From NCBI GenBank assembly GCA_017469885.1, contig JAFUFO010000038.1, forward strand, positions 186,001 through 250,000: DNA of 64,000 bases, in the 5' to 3' direction. The notes below the pieces were generated by a model, which worked only from the letters and a program-made list of their open reading frames with translations, ran no database searches and was not told where the DNA came from. Source of the DNA: Solobacterium sp. (GTDB taxonomy: Bacteria; Bacillota_I; Bacilli_A; Erysipelotrichales; Erysipelotrichaceae). Position 1 is the stretch's first letter. Every line of letters begins with the position of its first letter. The translations under genes were made by a program, and so were the position numbers. Below, piece after piece: positions 42,805 through 50,850 of this stretch.

Positions 42805-43578
42805 ATGGCCACCACCAAGATGATTCAGTCCATTGAACGGGCATTTGCGATTATTGAATTCCTGGAGAGTTCCTCCGGCGATGAAAAGTCCATCAAGGAG
42901 ATTGCGGATGCCGTACAGCTCAACAAAAGCACGGTCTTCGGCATCGTAAATACCCTTGCGGCGCTCGGGTATCTTACCCACGATCCCAACAGCCAGAAAT
43001 ACAGTCTCGGCCTCCGGTTTCTCGGCATTTCGGAAGCGATTTCCAAAAATAACGCGATTATCCGGATCGTTCATCCCTACCTCAAGATGCTCAGCGATAC
43101 CTATGATGAGACCATCCACTGCGCCGTGCAGTCGGAAAACCGCCTGCTTTATATTGATAAGGTCGTCGCACAGAAAGTCATTTCCATCAATTCACAGATC
43201 GGCCGCTGCAACTACCTGCATTCCACCGGTGTCGGAAAGTGCTTCCTTGCCTTCATGGAAGAAAAGGAGCTGGATGCCTTCCTTCACAGCGAGCCGCTGA
43301 TCAGATTCACAGACACCACGATCACCGATCCGAAAAAGATGAAAAAGGAACTGGAGCAGATCCGCAGAAACGGCTATTCTATCGACAACGAAGAAGGCCA
43401 GGAAGGCGTCTACTGTATTGCCGTGCCGATCTTCTATGCCAAAGACAAGGTCGGCTGCGCAATGTCCCTCTCCTGCCCGATCATGAACCGTGCCAAGGTC
43501 ACAAGGCCGGAAGTGATCGATCATCTGAAGGAAATCAGCCGCCGCATTTCAAAAGAGCTCTACAGTTATACCTATTAA
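42805..43578 (+). CDS. IclR family transcriptional regulator
   Basis: The 257-aa protein has an N-terminal winged HTH (SIKEIADAVQLNKSTVFGIV, residues ~29-48) and the C-terminal IclR effector domain with GVGKCFLAFM and EEGQEGVYCIAVPIF. IclR proteins commonly control uptake and breakdown of organic acids and sugar acids. They bind as dimers of dimers, which fits the 20-bp paired operators upstream of the two neighbouring operons. A CAGGAG site precedes ATG 42805 at a longish spacing. Monocistronic, with its own terminator. Confidence 0.93.
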   Translation: MATTKMIQSIERAFAIIEFLESSSGDEKSIKEIADAVQLNKSTVFGIVNTLAALGYLTHDPNSQKYSLGLRFLGISEAISKNNAIIRIVHPYLKMLSDTYDETIHCAVQSENRLLYIDKVVAQKVISINSQIGRCNYLHSTGVGKCFLAFMEEKELDAFLHSEPLIRFTDTTITDPKKMKKELEQIRRNGYSIDNEEGQEGVYCIAVPIFYAKDKVGCAMSLSCPIMNRAKVTRPEVIDHLKEISRRISKELYSYTY

Positions 43579-43589
43579 TGAATTGTTTT

Positions 43590-43613
43590 GCCCGCAGAGA
43601 TGCGGGCTTTTTT
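43590..43613 (+). terminator. Terminator of the IclR gene
   Basis: A perfect 7-bp stem GCCCGCA/TGCGGGC with a GAGA loop and a T-run. Confidence 0.9.
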
Positions 43614-43625
43614 ATCGTCAGAATA

Positions 43626-43659
43626 GAAAAATGCGTCTCCGGGAAATTCCGGAGACGCA
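43626..43659 (-). terminator. Terminator of the GntP permease gene
   Basis: A perfect 11-bp stem TGCGTCTCCGG/CCGGAGACGCA is followed by TTTTT on the minus strand. Confidence 0.9.
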
Positions 43660-43692
43660 GATATAAGAGGTTACTGATTGTTGTTCGTTTGA

Positions 43693-45138
43693 TTAGCCAA
43701 GCAGACCGATCATGTTGACGATTGCAATTGCGATGATCGCGATGACGGAAGCAACGACACCCGGAACGGTGACATACTTCAGGGACTGCTTTGTGTTCAG
43801 ATGGAAGAACTGACCCATGACCCAGAAACCGGAGTTGTTGACATGGTCGAACATCAGGGTTCCTGCGCCGATTGCCATAACTGCAGCCAGCGGAGACAGG
43901 CCGAGGGACGGCAGCATCGGAAGAACGATACCTGCAGCGGTCATACCTGCGGTTGTCATGGAGCCGACAGCGGACATCATGATAACAGCAACTGCCCACG
44001 GAATGAAGATGGAAGGAATCGGGCTGTTACCAACGAGCTCGGAAAGCGGAGCCAGTGCCGGGGAAGAAGAGAGAACCTTACCGAAGGCACCGCCCATAGC
44101 GGTTACGAGCAGCGGGGAGAGGCAGACGATGAGTCCGCGTGCAACCCACTTGTTGAGCATGATCTCGGTGATCGGAGCTTTTTCTTCAGGGAAGTTGTCC
44201 TCATAGTACTTCAGGACAGCCTTGCGCTGTTTGTAGCCGAGGTACAGGGAGTACAGCAGACCGACGAAGAGAGCGATGACCTTGTTACCGATGGTTGTGA
44301 AGATTGCATAGATTGCGCTGTCCTTGGCCGCATACATGGATGCGAAGGAAGACAGGGAAATCAGAACGACCGGGAGAAGCAGCGGGAGGAAGGATTCGAA
44401 GGTGTTCGGCAGGTTCGGATCTTTGATCAGAATGTCGTCAACACTGTCGGAATCGGTTTCTTCCATACCCTTGACCATTTCCGGGTTCGGTTCGATCCAT
44501 TCTTTTTCCGTCCACTTTTTGAGGAGTACCCAGGAACCGAAGAATGCGATGAGCGAGAAGATAATACCCCAGAGAATTGTCATACCGAGGTCGGCATTGA
44601 ACATGATAGCGATTGCGAGGATGCCAGGTGTAGGCGGAACCATCGCGTGTGTGAGGAAGAGTCCAAGTCCGGTGAATGTAGCCATGGTGGACATGGAGAT
44701 GTGCTTTCTCTTGGAGAGCATGGATGCGATCGGTGCAGTCAGGACCATGGTGATGTCGCCGAATACAGGGATCGACATGATGAATGCGGTGAGAGACGGT
44801 GCGAGTTCCATGTTCTTGCCCTTGAAGAGCTTGATGAAGAAGTTCGCGATACCCTTTGCGGCACCGGTGTCTTCAATTGCCATGGAAATGATTGCGCCGA
44901 GGATGATGGTGATACCGACACCGCCGAGGGTGTTTCCGAAACCGGCGGAAATCAGATCAACGGTTCCGCCGATTCCTTCAATCTTCGGTGTAACCAGACC
45001 ATATCCGAGTGCTACGCCGGTAATCAGTGCTGCGGTGAACAGACCGAGAACCGGATGAACCTTGAGTTTAAGAATAAACAGCATCAGCAGTGCGATAGCG
45101 GCCACAAGGATGACTAAAAATAATACAGGTGATGTCAT
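43693..45138 (-). CDS. GntP family gluconate-type permease
   Basis: The 481-aa protein has about 12-13 membrane helices and the GntP family pattern (LGYGLVTPKIEGI, IALFVGLLYSLYLGYKQRK, DHVNNSGFWVMGQFFHLN near the C-terminus). Members are proton symporters for gluconate, other sugar acids, D-glycerate or small hydroxy acids. It has a promoter and paired operators matching those of the dehydratase gene. An AAAGGAGAAAAA site precedes ATG 45138. Confidence 0.93.
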   Translation of the reverse strand: MTSPVLFLVILVAAIALLMLFILKLKVHPVLGLFTAALITGVALGYGLVTPKIEGIGGTVDLISAGFGNTLGGVGITIILGAIISMAIEDTGAAKGIANFFIKLFKGKNMELAPSLTAFIMSIPVFGDITMVLTAPIASMLSKRKHISMSTMATFTGLGLFLTHAMVPPTPGILAIAIMFNADLGMTILWGIIFSLIAFFGSWVLLKKWTEKEWIEPNPEMVKGMEETDSDSVDDILIKDPNLPNTFESFLPLLLPVVLISLSSFASMYAAKDSAIYAIFTTIGNKVIALFVGLLYSLYLGYKQRKAVLKYYEDNFPEEKAPITEIMLNKWVARGLIVCLSPLLVTAMGGAFGKVLSSSPALAPLSELVGNSPIPSIFIPWAVAVIMMSAVGSMTTAGMTAAGIVLPMLPSLGLSPLAAVMAIGAGTLMFDHVNNSGFWVMGQFFHLNTKQSLKYVTVPGVVASVIAIIAIAIVNMIGLLG

Positions 45139-45251
45139 TTTTTCTCCTTTGTCTCTTTCGAGCCCCTTTACAACTTTTCATTGCGAACTGGATGAAATGC
45201 CTGTATCCGGATCTCTGTTAATTCGCGCCCCTGCCAGTGCTCCGTGCCCAA

Positions 45252-45287
45252 GCGTTCTACATTGTCATTCTCAGTTCTACAATGTAA
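45252..45287. promoter_or_regulatory. Paired IclR-type operators before the GntP gene
   Basis: GCGTTCTACATTGTC (45252-45266) and AGTTCTACAATGTAAGC (45273-45289) have TTCTAC cores 20 bp apart, identical spacing to the pair at 42644-42675 and in the same place relative to the promoter. Confidence 0.78.
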
Positions 45288-45295
45288 GCGCTTTT

Positions 45296-45324
45296 AGAGT
45301 AATTGATTTCGGAGAGGGCGTCAA
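45296..45324 (-). promoter_or_regulatory. Promoter of the GntP permease gene
   Basis: On the minus strand TTGACG (45319-45324) and TACTCT (45296-45301) are spaced by 17 bp. The -10 is poor, but the position matches the stronger dehydratase promoter. I see nothing further in 45325-45441. Confidence 0.65.
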
Positions 45325-45441
45325 TACGATTCCCCACAGAATTCACATTTTCAACAAATAAAACCGAACTTTTTTGAGTTTTGTTACATTTTTTCAGAGA
45401 ATGCAGGAATGGTTTCACCTCCAACCGGTGTTCCATGCATG

Positions 45442-45477
45442 AAAAAACGCCTGTTTCCCGTAGGATTCAGACGTTTT
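45442..45477 (-). terminator. Terminator of the clostripain-like gene
   Basis: Stem AAAACGTCTG/CAGGCGTTTT (one G-U pair) with a 14-nt loop, followed by TT on the minus strand. Confidence 0.75.
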
Positions 45478-45501
45478 GTAATGAATGATTGATGAACTGG
45501 C

Positions 45502-48219
45502 TCAGTTTTCGTATTCCAGCATCGGAGTCCAGCTGTTGGCGTTGTAGTAATCGGTCAGACGGTAGCCGTAACGTGCCTTTACGTCTTCCAGTTCCATCCC
45601 CGTAACCTCAAGATCACCGAGTACGGTAAGCTGTTCGCCAAGGTAGTAGGTATCCTTGTATTCGCCGTTATAGCCGTAGTAGTCACACAGGAAGTCGATG
45701 GTGTCGCCATCCATCATCTCAATGTAGCCCTTTGCGGCCATGCCGTCATCATAGATGCGTCTTACACCGAGTACTTCGCCGTCCGGGTTTTCCGCAGTGA
45801 ATTCAATTTCAATGTTTGCCCGTTCGCCGTTGTACATCACCGGAATATATCCGCTGTAGGTCCATTTATCATCCGAGACGTATTCATTGCCGGTCGCGTA
45901 GAAGGAGACAACCTGCTCGTTGATGCCGAGCCACGTTCCTGTGTAGTCCATGATCAGCGATCCTTCATCATCGAAGCTGTATACGCTGTCAAGACCGAGG
46001 TCGATATACCCTTCTCCGTCATCAACCCAGACGTTCAGGTTGATGTTCTGAATCATATCCCAGTCATCCTGCGACAGAGAGAGAACTTTCTGTCCGGCGC
46101 TGTTTTCCGTAAGAACCAGGTTCCCCGGATCCAGGTGGTTTCTTCCTACCAGCATGGAATAGAGATCCAGGCTGCTGGAGTCAACCGCTTCCTGGCCGCC
46201 GAGCAGATCATACAGCGAGAGTCCGCTTCCGGAATATCCGCTGCCGTAGCTTCCGCTGGAGTAGGAGTTGCCGTAGGAGGAAGAACTTCCGCCGGAGGTC
46301 GCCCCGCCGAGCAGGAGGTTCAGAATATCGGTCGGATCATAGGAATAGCTTTCCTGCGAATAGGAGTTTCCGCCGCCGAGAATGTCGAACAGGGAGTTGG
46401 AACTGTAGCCGTTGGCTACCTGTCCGGACGCATTCAGTGTCGCAAACGAACGGACCGCATCGGTATAATCGCTGTCCATGCCGAGGTTCTGATAAACCTT
46501 GATCGCACCGTTGACATTGCGCGGGCTGTAATACGGGAAGTAGATGGACAGACCGTACGCATTGTTCATGTTGTTGCAGCGGTTGTACTTCACGCAGGAC
46601 TGGATCGAGCTTGCAAGCTTGGATGCGGATGTCGTTCCGAGGTTCTTGCAGAAATGAATCAGGTCGATCTGGTCAATCTTTGTCGAGGTCGCAAATTCCT
46701 TGGTATTGGAACGTGCAGCCGCAACCTGACGGAAGTTGTCACCCTTGATGTTTGCGGTCATCTCCTTGGCAAATTCGCTGAAGATGGACGGAACGGTTCC
46801 GCTGAATTCCGCAAGGTCAAGCAGTGAGAGCGATGTCTTGTCGCGGGAAGAAGCCTGATAGGATGCGGTAATGAAGTCATCAATGATCTGCTTGCCGATT
46901 TCCGTTGTCGGCATGGAAGAGTTCTTGGACAGGTTTGTCACCCAGTTGGTGTAATACCAGCCGGTGCCCGGTTCGGTCTCTTCACTGGCAATCAGATAGT
47001 CCGCATACGGTTCCACCGCGATTGCGGTTTCCATGTTTGCCATTAAGCAGGCATCGAATCCGACTGCGTCAAACTTGATGCCACTGTCCTTGAGCGCCTT
47101 GGAAATCTCATCGACGGTCATGGTTCCGTTGGGATACAGCTCATCATGCGCATAGCCGGAGAGCGATCCTCCGCCATGGTCCCAGAGAATCAGAAAGTAG
47201 CGGTTAGCTGGATAGTTTGCGGCGCCCCACTTGATGAAATCGGTCAGGGTTGCCGGATCGGTCATCGCCTTCTTGCCGACGTTCTTGTCGAGCGCCACGA
47301 CACTGCGGTCCGCAATCAGCCAGCGCTGATTGGTGGTATTTGCCATGACCGAGTTCTTCCAGCGTCTTGTACCGCCGGTTTCCACGACAATATTCACCTT
47401 GTCGGAATGGGTCGCATACAGCATCTCGTTGAGATCGGATGTCGCCATGCCGTAGTTGGTCTCAAGGTCGGTACCGCACATGTAAATCAGGACGGTTACC
47501 TGGTCGTTTCCGTTTCCGAGCAGCTTCGTGAACTTCTCACGCGCGCCGCCGGATACCTCCGTGCTGACATTGCTGAGGTTGGTATCCTCATAGGTTGTTG
47601 CGGGCGGGTTCCAGTGTCCGATGCTTGCGGAGGAACTCTGTGCTCCCGCATTGGCATTCGCATTGGTATTTGCGGTCGGAACCGCAGTCGGAACCGGGGT
47701 GGTTACCGTGATGCCGCTGCCGCCCTGGGAAGAGGACGACGAGGTCCCGCACATTCCCAGCATGTTCATTAAGAACAGTACGATCGCAATGATCAGAATG
47801 ATCCGAAGCAGTCCGCCGCCGGAGCGTTTCGGTCTTCCGGTGCCAAGCGGGGATCCGCCGTATGGATTCTGTGAACCGCCGGATGATCCAAGACCTCCGC
47901 CGAGTCCGCCGATACCGCCGAGCGGAGACATGCCGCTCTGCTGGTTCGACTGATTGTGACTGCCGTACGAAGCGTTGTTTCCGCCAAGCCCGCCGATACT
48001 GCCAAGCGGTGAAGATCCGTATGATCCGCGGTCGCCGGTGCTTTCCGGACGCTTTGCGTTCTGTCCTTCCGTGCGTTCTTTAAAATCCGCATTTCCAACC
48101 TTGCCGGTGCCGAGACCGTCTCCGCGCTTATGCACGGTTCCGGATGCGGTCGGCTTGGATTGCGGTCTTCCGGTCGGCCGTCCGCCGGTCGGTCTTCCTG
48201 AAGGTTTATTATCAGCCAT
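45502..48219 (-). CDS. Membrane-anchored clostripain-like (C11) protease
   Basis: The 905-aa protein has a ~130-residue cytoplasmic N-terminal part rich in Gly, Ser, Pro and Asn (repeats like SPLGSIGGLGG), one membrane helix (~136-155, LLRIILIIAIVLFLMNMLGM), a Ser/Thr/Asn linker, then the C11 domain (~240-580). The catalytic pair is intact: His348 in LILWDHGGGS and Cys391 in GFDACLMANMETA. Clostripain-family enzymes cut after Arg or Lys and often self-process. A second Ser/Tyr/Gly-rich linker (~615-690) precedes a ~200-residue C-terminal beta domain. The active domain lies outside the cell. A strong AGGAGGTATCT site precedes the ATG. Confidence 0.9.
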   Translation of the reverse strand: MADNKPSGRPTGGRPTGRPQSKPTASGTVHKRGDGLGTGKVGNADFKERTEGQNAKRPESTGDRGSYGSSPLGSIGGLGGNNASYGSHNQSNQQSGMSPLGGIGGLGGGLGSSGGSQNPYGGSPLGTGRPKRSGGGLLRIILIIAIVLFLMNMLGMCGTSSSSSQGGSGITVTTPVPTAVPTANTNANANAGAQSSSASIGHWNPPATTYEDTNLSNVSTEVSGGAREKFTKLLGNGNDQVTVLIYMCGTDLETNYGMATSDLNEMLYATHSDKVNIVVETGGTRRWKNSVMANTTNQRWLIADRSVVALDKNVGKKAMTDPATLTDFIKWGAANYPANRYFLILWDHGGGSLSGYAHDELYPNGTMTVDEISKALKDSGIKFDAVGFDACLMANMETAIAVEPYADYLIASEETEPGTGWYYTNWVTNLSKNSSMPTTEIGKQIIDDFITASYQASSRDKTSLSLLDLAEFSGTVPSIFSEFAKEMTANIKGDNFRQVAAARSNTKEFATSTKIDQIDLIHFCKNLGTTSASKLASSIQSCVKYNRCNNMNNAYGLSIYFPYYSPRNVNGAIKVYQNLGMDSDYTDAVRSFATLNASGQVANGYSSNSLFDILGGGNSYSQESYSYDPTDILNLLLGGATSGGSSSSYGNSYSSGSYGSGYSGSGLSLYDLLGGQEAVDSSSLDLYSMLVGRNHLDPGNLVLTENSAGQKVLSLSQDDWDMIQNINLNVWVDDGEGYIDLGLDSVYSFDDEGSLIMDYTGTWLGINEQVVSFYATGNEYVSDDKWTYSGYIPVMYNGERANIEIEFTAENPDGEVLGVRRIYDDGMAAKGYIEMMDGDTIDFLCDYYGYNGEYKDTYYLGEQLTVLGDLEVTGMELEDVKARYGYRLTDYYNANSWTPMLEYEN

Positions 48220-48263
48220 AGATACCTCCTGATACTTTTCACGTATTTTTCATGTATACATTG

Positions 48264-48291
48264 ATTATATAGGAAAATAATCCGTTCGTAA
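48264..48291 (-). promoter_or_regulatory. Promoter of the clostripain-like gene
   Basis: On the minus strand TATAAT (48264-48269) is preceded by TTACGA (48286-48291) at 16 bp. Confidence 0.6.
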
Positions 48292-48316
48292 TATATGCAG
48301 ATTGCATTTCACAATG

Positions 48317-48351
48317 AAAAAAGCGCAAACACAATCGGGGTGTTCACGCTT
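48317..48351 (-). terminator. Terminator of the CHAP protein gene
   Basis: A 12-bp stem (AAGCGTGAACAC with GTGTTTGCGCTT, two G-U pairs) followed by six Ts on the minus strand. Confidence 0.85.
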
Positions 48352-48375
48352 CATTTTCTTTCATCTGTCTCTTAC

Positions 48376-49134
48376 TTACTCGCAGAGGAGTTTTGTGGTA
48401 ATTGCAGTTGCGGCTTCACGCTGCTGCTTATCTTCTTTCTGAAGTTCCTTCTTGGCGTCGAGATCCTCACGCTTTACGGTCTCTTCCTTCGCCGCATTAT
48501 CGACACGGACAACTTCCTCGCTGACTTCCGGGAATTCAATCACCGTGCCGGCGCCAGCCGTTGTAATGGTCTGGGTCTCAACCGTCTCACCGGTCGCCTC
48601 GTCATACGTCGTGGTCGTTGTGACGATCTGCGTCGGCTGAATCACCTGTCCTCCGGAACCGGTATAGACATATCCATAGATGGCCTGTCCGTTGCGGCCG
48701 CCCTGGGAAGGCCACCAGCCCTCATGATAACCGCCGCAGTATCCGCCTTCCTTGATGTATACCATCGAGCCGTCTTCACTGACTTCCGTCACAAAGCCGA
48801 CGTGATTCGACCAGACAATAATCGACATCGCGGCGGGTGCTGTTCCGACGGAATAGCCGAATCCCGGCGCATTTCCATACCACGCACCGGCGTTTCCGAA
48901 ACGCGGAAGCGCTATGCCTGTATGCTCATAACAAAGCTGCCATGCACTCCAGGTACAGTTGCTCCAACCGCCGTAGTAAGGATTGACCGCAGTGTAGGTA
49001 ACGGTTTCTCCGCCCCATTCACCGCCTTCTTCTCCTTCCGCGAGGAGCGCACTGGGATGCGCAGCTGTCATTCCGATGCATGCCGCAAGCGACAGTACAA
49101 ATGTCAGTTTTCGTTTCAGTGTTTTATAAGACAT
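48376..49134 (-). CDS. Secreted CHAP-domain cell-wall hydrolase
   Basis: From ATG 49134 the 252-aa product has a signal peptide (~1-32, ending LLAEG). A CHAP domain follows (~45-165), with catalytic Cys60 in GGWSNCTWSAW and His111 in WSNHVGFVTE. CHAP enzymes are cysteine amidases or endopeptidases that cut peptidoglycan cross-links. The C-terminal ~75 residues are Thr/Glu-rich and then highly charged (KKELQKEDKQQREAAT), perhaps a wall-association tail. An in-frame start at 49173 would put the signal peptide internally and is unlikely. Neither has a strong ribosome site. Confidence 0.88.
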   Translation of the reverse strand: MSYKTLKRKLTFVLSLAACIGMTAAHPSALLAEGEEGGEWGGETVTYTAVNPYYGGWSNCTWSAWQLCYEHTGIALPRFGNAGAWYGNAPGFGYSVGTAPAAMSIIVWSNHVGFVTEVSEDGSMVYIKEGGYCGGYHEGWWPSQGGRNGQAIYGYVYTGSGGQVIQPTQIVTTTTTYDEATGETVETQTITTAGAGTVIEFPEVSEEVVRVDNAAKEETVKREDLDAKKELQKEDKQQREAATAITTKLLCE

Positions 49135-49205
49135 ATGCCAAAAGATTCTACCACAAGTCGGGATGCTTTCCAACCTCGCCGTTCATAGAATAAAGTACCG
49201 GCAGC

Positions 49206-50171
49206 TTATCCGGCAGCGCGCGCTTTTTCAAGCCTTGCCTCCGCATCCGCCGGAACCGGAAGATGTCCGGCATTGGAAATCATATGTGCCGCAATCCCGT
49301 TCGCAAACCGGCATGCCTGCACAGGATTCAGTCCGCGGTCAAGGGCATACAGGAAGCCCGCATTGAAGGTATCTCCCGCACCGATGGTCTGCCATACAAA
49401 TACCGCTTCCGTCGGCACCATGGTCCGCTCGTTTTCCTGCGCAACACAGACCGGCTTCCGGCCATCGCGCGCAATCACTGTCTTGCCAAGCAGACAGAGA
49501 CGGTCGACCGCCTCGTCGATGCTGAGGGCGCCGGTTACCGCGGTGAATTCCTCAATGCCGGAGCCGATGATAATATCCGATGTCCGGATCATCCGGTCAT
49601 AAGCCGCCTTGCGTGCGTTATTCATGCCGTAGGTTTCCGCCCGTACATTCAGATCAAAGACAATCGTGCTTCCCGCTTTATGAAGCGCTTCTGCCTTTTC
49701 ACATACCGCATCCATGCTGGAAGGATCGTTGTTCATGACCATTCCCCCGGAGAATACCAGCATTGCTTCCTCCGGAATACGGGAGAGATTTTCTTTCGAG
49801 AACTTCGGATAATCCGATCCCGGCGGCAGCCATGGGAAGATCACACGTTCATTGTCTTCGTCAATGACCGCAATGCAGACCATATTTGCCTTGTCCGGAT
49901 TCTCCAGCGACCAGGACATGTCCACACCGTTCTGAATCATTTCGTCCCGCAGGTAACGTCCGATCTTATCCCCGCAGAGATCCGTCACAAAATGCGGATG
50001 TGCGCCGAGTTTGCCGAGAACCGCACAGGTGTTGCCGCAGGTGCCTCCCTGCTGAAAGAGGACCTCGGAATAATCAACTGAGCCCTTTTTCAGATTTGAA
50101 AGATGCGTTTTTACTTCTCCGTACGGCAGAAGAAGATCCGCACAGAGATCACCGATAATGCAGATTTCCAT
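49206..50171 (-). CDS. PfkB family kinase in the aminotransferase/TrpF-like operon
   Basis: From ATG 50171 (4 bp after the previous gene) the 321-aa protein begins MEICIIGDLCADLLLPYGEV. It has the PfkB Gly-rich loop FQQGGTCGNTCAVLGKLGA and the C-terminal IGAGDTFNAGF with the catalytic Asp. The family phosphorylates sugars or nucleosides. Its linkage to a TrpF-like phosphosugar protein suggests the product may be a phosphorylated sugar or an amino-sugar derivative. That is inference. Confidence 0.87.
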   Translation of the reverse strand: MEICIIGDLCADLLLPYGEVKTHLSNLKKGSVDYSEVLFQQGGTCGNTCAVLGKLGAHPHFVTDLCGDKIGRYLRDEMIQNGVDMSWSLENPDKANMVCIAVIDEDNERVIFPWLPPGSDYPKFSKENLSRIPEEAMLVFSGGMVMNNDPSSMDAVCEKAEALHKAGSTIVFDLNVRAETYGMNNARKAAYDRMIRTSDIIIGSGIEEFTAVTGALSIDEAVDRLCLLGKTVIARDGRKPVCVAQENERTMVPTEAVFVWQTIGAGDTFNAGFLYALDRGLNPVQACRFANGIAAHMISNAGHLPVPADAEARLEKARAAG

Positions 50172-50175
50172 AGTT

Positions 50176-50850
50176 TCAGTCTCCGAAGGAATGAGCCTTC
50201 CTGCAGAATGCGCGCACTTTTTCAATATCCTTGCGCACGAGGATTCCGTTTTCCTTAATACTGGTCGCGGTCAGTGAATCCACACCGTCCGGATGCACTG
50301 CCGCAATCGCTGCTTCCACATTGTCCGGTCCCAGTCCGCCGGCCAGCACAACCGGAACGGATACCGAATCTTTGATCCGGCGGTCAATCGACCAGTCATG
50401 TGTGATGCCTGCCGCTCCAATGCCCGGTACGGTTTTCGACACAGAGTCAAGAATCAGGATGTCCGCATAGGATGCACGGGTTACCGCATCTTCAACTGCA
50501 CTCTCATCCTCTACACCGATGGCCTCCATCAGAAGCACGCCGGGAACGCGTCCATTCAGCTGCTTTTTGAACTCCGCACTGCCGCGATACTCCGCGCATA
50601 GATGCAGGATATCCGGCCGCAGGTCTGCCGTTTCCGCAATGATTTCTTCCGGTGTTTCCTTAACCGAAATCAGGATCTTCAGCGCCCTGTCTCCAACTGC
50701 CGCAAAGATCCTGCGGCATTCCTCCGTGGTGACACCGCACGGATACGGACCGCCGGGTTCTTCCGTCAGAACCCCAATCCGGTCCGCGCCGGCTTCCACA
50801 CATGCCAGCGCTTCCTCCGCACTCTGCATTGCGTAGATCTGCGCAAACAT
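50176..50850 (-). CDS. TrpF-like TIM-barrel protein without the catalytic Cys
   Basis: The 224-aa protein aligns with phosphoribosylanthranilate isomerase along its length: AGADRIGVL, ILILDSVS, GITHDWSIDRRI and PVVLAGGLGPDNV (phosphate-binding loop). TrpF uses a Cys general base in KICG near the N-terminus; here it reads AQIYA, so Tyr6 replaces it, while the acid Asp is kept (Asp135). No other trp gene is near. I therefore expect a different phosphosugar substrate or reaction. It overlaps the aminotransferase gene by 1 bp (TGATG) and precedes the kinase. Confidence 0.8.
   Translation of the reverse strand: MFAQIYAMQSAEEALACVEAGADRIGVLTEEPGGPYPCGVTTEECRRIFAAVGDRALKILISVKETPEEIIAETADLRPDILHLCAEYRGSAEFKKQLNGRVPGVLLMEAIGVEDESAVEDAVTRASYADILILDSVSKTVPGIGAAGITHDWSIDRRIKDSVSVPVVLAGGLGPDNVEAAIAAVHPDGVDSLTATSIKENGILVRKDIEKVRAFCRKAHSFGD

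Noticed and set aside
43801-45117. 438-codon plus-strand ORF opposite the GntP permease
   Set aside because: Highly charged antisense frame of a membrane protein gene; no ribosome site.
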